From positions 1-15,099 of the forward strand of contig JAIROB010000038.1 in assembly GCA_031257695.1 (NCBI GenBank): a stretch of DNA of 15,099 bases. The letters are read 5' to 3'. The DNA is from Treponema sp. (lineage in GTDB: Bacteria > Spirochaetota > Spirochaetia > Treponematales > Breznakiellaceae). This document shows, one piece after another, positions 13,501 through 15,099 of the stretch (positions are counted from its first letter, which is position 1; each line of letters begins with the position of its first letter). Below the pieces are notes generated by a model, which was given only the letters and a program-made list of their open reading frames with translations, was not told the DNA's origin and did no database searches. The translations under genes were made by a program, and so were the position numbers.

Positions 13501-13782
13501 ACCGTCAAGGGCTTGTCCGCCCTCACATTTACCGGCGTGTCTCCTTCCGTAGTAACGCAGGGGGAATCGATAACCATTACGATACGCGACGATGTAAATG
13601 AAGTAATTGTTGCCGATAGTTGGTATGTCGAAATAAACGGCCCGGTAACTTCGACCTATTCCGATTCCGAAACTACTGTTGGGTTTAACGCGCCGGCAAC
13701 TCCGGGCTTCTACAACGTCAACGTGATCGCCACCGTCGGAGGCGTTGATTATTCGGGATCATTCGGACTGATTGTGAAATAA
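10561..13782 (+). CDS. Large repeat lipoprotein with DUF5018-like modules
   Basis: A 1073-aa lipoprotein. The start is TTG at 10561 with AAGGA (10551-10555) 5 nt upstream; the signal peptide ends LIAGC with Cys27. A cadherin-like beta-sandwich (about 146-248, FETGLRAFRVNGADL to YALTVHRA) is followed by six DUF5018-like modules (about 254-343, 440-528, 537-613, 622-702, 711-789, 890-970), each with IDxxxxTITVxVPYGT, HTGASIxPDPA and a YTVTAADGTxxxYTVTV ending. Two copies of another module (about 346-435 and 793-885, both with KAAITSVTGTDSLG and DYSVDPL) interrupt the series. An Ig-like domain ends the protein (about 971-1073). It is probably a surface or periplasmic adhesin or scaffold; no catalytic motif is seen. 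A second lipoprotein gene follows 29 bp downstream. Confidence 0.85.
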   Translation: MKLTRGGFYRFFTFFLLLFPGILIAGCELFGVSMVDYFLDHSEGVEVAGFTVKTTHLMEGERILIPPGDATVVELALVNPRGFVVRQELLGAPPGSASRQIDSAEIVVTIAGAAEGEEYDLTLVMQSPDGLRYFPGYSLGVRCVSFETGLRAFRVNGADLSDLDPDQDAYLVNVPFYNIVISLGAETEHPGAVIEIYEGTDDSGGLLAKETNNADLRQLFLDVGDNHFYIKVTAPSSVARGYALTVHRATSSESGIGEFYFAIGSKRYGAGSGVENGSGSIDGDAITVTVPYGTDLSSLRARAVYTGNSINPDPAAAADYTGPVAYRVTAASGMASVYTVRVGEAKIAGIGDIVIPSGGFAGIGTDISGDVKAAITSVTGTDSLGAAIVLRPADYSVDPLIPGAAGVEMTATLRVPADKGSTGADIAKNFTVHILDGAKELRAFYFVIGAKRYGIGEGVESGSGSIDGNTITVSVPYGTDVTAMTAVAAHTGASISPDPAAPADYTGPVAYRVTAADGASETYTVTVGMALNPAKAITAFAIAGPVSAAGSISGDTITVTVPYGTNVASMTAAAAHTGASIDPDPAVARSYAGPVTYTVSAADGTSRAYTVTVHVALNPAKAITAFAIAGPVSAAGVIEETAKTITVNVPYGTNVTSMTATATHTGASIDPNPGTARSYAGPVTYTVTAADGTSQAYTVTVHVALNPAKAKTAFAIAGPVSAVGAIDETAKTITVNVPYGTDVTSMTAAATHTGASISPDPAAARSYAGPVEYTVTAADGTSRAYTVRVDTPKIASVTAVNGNLTSPHGFAKTGSDISGAVKAAITSVTGTDSLGNVITLAAADYSVDPLVPDATGTDTVATLRVPAVRSSTGADITKDFTVYIKNNAKEITAFAITSPVSATGTIDEEAKTITIIVPYGTAVTAMTATAAHTGASISPDPAAATDYANPVSYTVTAEDDTTQDYTITVNMRPGITISGITVKGLSALTFTGVSPSVVTQGESITITIRDDVNEVIVADSWYVEINGPVTSTYSDSETTVGFNAPATPGFYNVNVIATVGGVDYSGSFGLIVK
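12151..12930 (+). repeat. Three tandem in-gene repeats of about 260 bp
   Basis: Units begin at 12151, 12409 and 12673 with CTCAA(C/T)CCGGCCAAGGCG (periods 258 and 264 bp) and encode DUF5018-like modules 3 to 5. Long stretches are the same at DNA level, including shared silent positions, which points to recent expansion or gene conversion. Confidence 0.85.
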
Positions 13783-13811
13783 AAAAAAGCGGGTAGAAAA
13801 GAGGTGAAGGG

Positions 13812-15099
13812 ATGCGCGGAAGTATAAATTTACAGAGCCGGATGAAGACGATTGTTCTCCTTCCCTTTTTTGCGGCGCTTCTCTGTGCCGGATGCGCCAA
13901 TCCCGTGTTGTCTCCTGCGGGGCCGGAAACAAGGTCCCGGGTTCTTATCGTTCACATAGCCGGTGAATCCCGGACAGCCCTGCCTCCCACGCCAAGCCCC
14001 TCTACCTATACTATCAGTGTTGGCAGAAGCTCTGCCGGCGACCTGGGTTTCCGTGACGGATTCAGCGCTTCGGACACGGAGTTTTCTGTGCCTTTAAGCG
14101 ACTATCCCAAAGCGGGGGATACCGTAGTGGTTGAGGGCTTCGATAGCAGCAATGTAAAATGCGCCGAGGGGAGTTATGTTTTAACAGGGCCGGAAACTTC
14201 TGTCATCATAACCCTGTGCCCCTCACAGACGGAGACCGGGAAGGTCGACCTCAGCGTCAGCTTCCCCGACACTTCTTTTCCCGCGGACCAGGAAATTACT
14301 GCGGCGGAGCTGAGCCTCTACCGGAGCCTTGCGGAGTATCAGGAGGGAACCGTTTATAAGTTTACGCGGTACCGGAAGGATGGCAATTACGGCGCGGGGA
14401 AAAATTTGGGGTCCAGTATTCCCATAGAATATGACAATCTCCCTTCGGGAAACTATGTGGTCAAGATAGAGTTTTTCCGGTTTAAGTTTGTCCGGGTGTC
14501 CACACTGATCCAAACCATCATCGTCCGGGACGGCCTTACGACCAATTCATGGGACGGCGCCGGGAGCGATACCCTGAACTGGGGCGCGGACAAGTTTGCA
14601 TCCTCCAACGCGAACTTGAGCGGGATCAGCATTGGCGGAACGTCGGTAAACAACTTCTCTTCCACTACCTATAGCTACAGCGAATATGGGACCGGAGCTC
14701 CATCAAACAAAACCCTTGCTGTTACGCCCGGCACACAGGGGCAGACCATTGCAGTGTCGTTGAACGGGTCCCCTGTTACCAATAATAGTCTTACAGGCAT
14801 GAATGCGGTAAACTCCATAGTCATCACCGTTACCGCCCCGGACGGTTTTACCCAACAGACCTATACCGTAAGCTATACCTATCAATATGCAACGGAGTGG
14901 TATGTGTCGTCCGCTAGCAGTACTCCTCCCGGTAATGACAGTAGCGGCAATGGAAGCCAGACACAGCCCTATGCCTCGGTAACAAAGGTTTTGTCGGAAA
15001 TCAGCACAGCCTATGCCGCCGCCGGTTCCACCTGGCCGGGGGGTTCAAGTGCCCCCGTCGCCGCCCGGATCAACATTAGCGGAACAATTACCGAAGCGG
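13812..15099 (+). CDS. Lipoprotein with cadherin-like domain and start of a beta-helix (partial, runs off the window)
   Basis: The frame is open from ATG 13812 to the window end (429 codons, 3' end missing). GAGGTGA lies 4 nt before the ATG; M11 (13842) is an alternative start. The signal peptide MKTIVLLPFFAALLCAGC (residues 11-28) ends at Cys28 of a lipobox. Residues about 40-240 form beta-rich domains I cannot name. Residues about 270-355 (ANLSGISIGGTSVNNFSSTT to FTQQTYTVSYT) fit a cadherin-like beta-sandwich. From about 360, EWYVSSASSTPPGNDSSGNG and QPYASVTKVLSEI match the start of DUF1565/right-handed parallel beta-helix proteins. It is probably cotranscribed with the large lipoprotein upstream and exported to the same place. 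Confidence 0.8.
   Translation, partial: MRGSINLQSRMKTIVLLPFFAALLCAGCANPVLSPAGPETRSRVLIVHIAGESRTALPPTPSPSTYTISVGRSSAGDLGFRDGFSASDTEFSVPLSDYPKAGDTVVVEGFDSSNVKCAEGSYVLTGPETSVIITLCPSQTETGKVDLSVSFPDTSFPADQEITAAELSLYRSLAEYQEGTVYKFTRYRKDGNYGAGKNLGSSIPIEYDNLPSGNYVVKIEFFRFKFVRVSTLIQTIIVRDGLTTNSWDGAGSDTLNWGADKFASSNANLSGISIGGTSVNNFSSTTYSYSEYGTGAPSNKTLAVTPGTQGQTIAVSLNGSPVTNNSLTGMNAVNSIVITVTAPDGFTQQTYTVSYTYQYATEWYVSSASSTPPGNDSSGNGSQTQPYASVTKVLSEISTAYAAAGSTWPGGSSAPVAARINISGTITEA

Overview
The window most likely comes from a free-living or gut-associated treponeme (phylum Spirochaetota). Three things suggest this: a FlbB-type periplasmic flagellar collar protein, a family otherwise known from spirochetes; large lipoproteins built from DUF5018-like and cadherin-like beta-sandwich modules; and two near-identical Rpn/PD-(D/E)XK genes. 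Most of the window is visibly GC-rich, with AT-richer patches at about 1870-2160, 5400-6820 and 9440-10160. The genus is an inference; there is no rRNA or tRNA to confirm it.

Region 1 (1-3070). Two direct repeats of about 0.9 kb, each carrying an intact Rpn-family nuclease gene with its own consensus promoter placed so that the mRNA should be leaderless, flank a 1.26-kb cassette on the minus strand. The cassette has a near-perfect sigma70 promoter (2069-2041), a structured leader of about 225 nt ending in a clear intrinsic terminator (1865-1810), a Shine-Dalgarno sequence just after it, a 41-codon polyproline ORF running through a C-rich tract (G-rich on the plus strand), and, overlapping that ORF by 8 nt, an unrecognised 244-aa gene. 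This looks like an attenuator-controlled operon and is the most unusual arrangement in the window.

Region 2 (3071-5415). flbB on the minus strand is separated by an intergenic region with a 14-bp tandem repeat from a plus-strand FGGY-family carbohydrate kinase.

Region 3 (5416-7500). An AT-richer plus-strand operon encodes an ECF-type sigma factor, a translationally coupled single-span membrane protein (probable anti-sigma factor) and a compact MotA/TolQ/ExbB-like channel protein. It converges on a PrsW-like intramembrane protease gene. In Bacillus subtilis PrsW cleaves the anti-sigma factor RsiW, so the four genes may form one envelope-signalling module.

Region 4 (7500-9435). A shikimate-kinase-like P-loop gene overlaps a membrane-anchored family-1 sugar-binding protein that has no permease genes beside it.

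Region 5 (9436-15099). A CsgG/LpoB-like lipoprotein gene (minus) diverges from a plus-strand pair: a 1073-aa lipoprotein with six DUF5018-like repeats and a second duplicated module, then a further lipoprotein that runs off the window and combines a cadherin-like domain with the start of what looks like a right-handed beta-helix. These are probably surface or periplasmic proteins. No CRISPR array, tRNA, rRNA or classical insertion sequence with a DDE transposase was seen.
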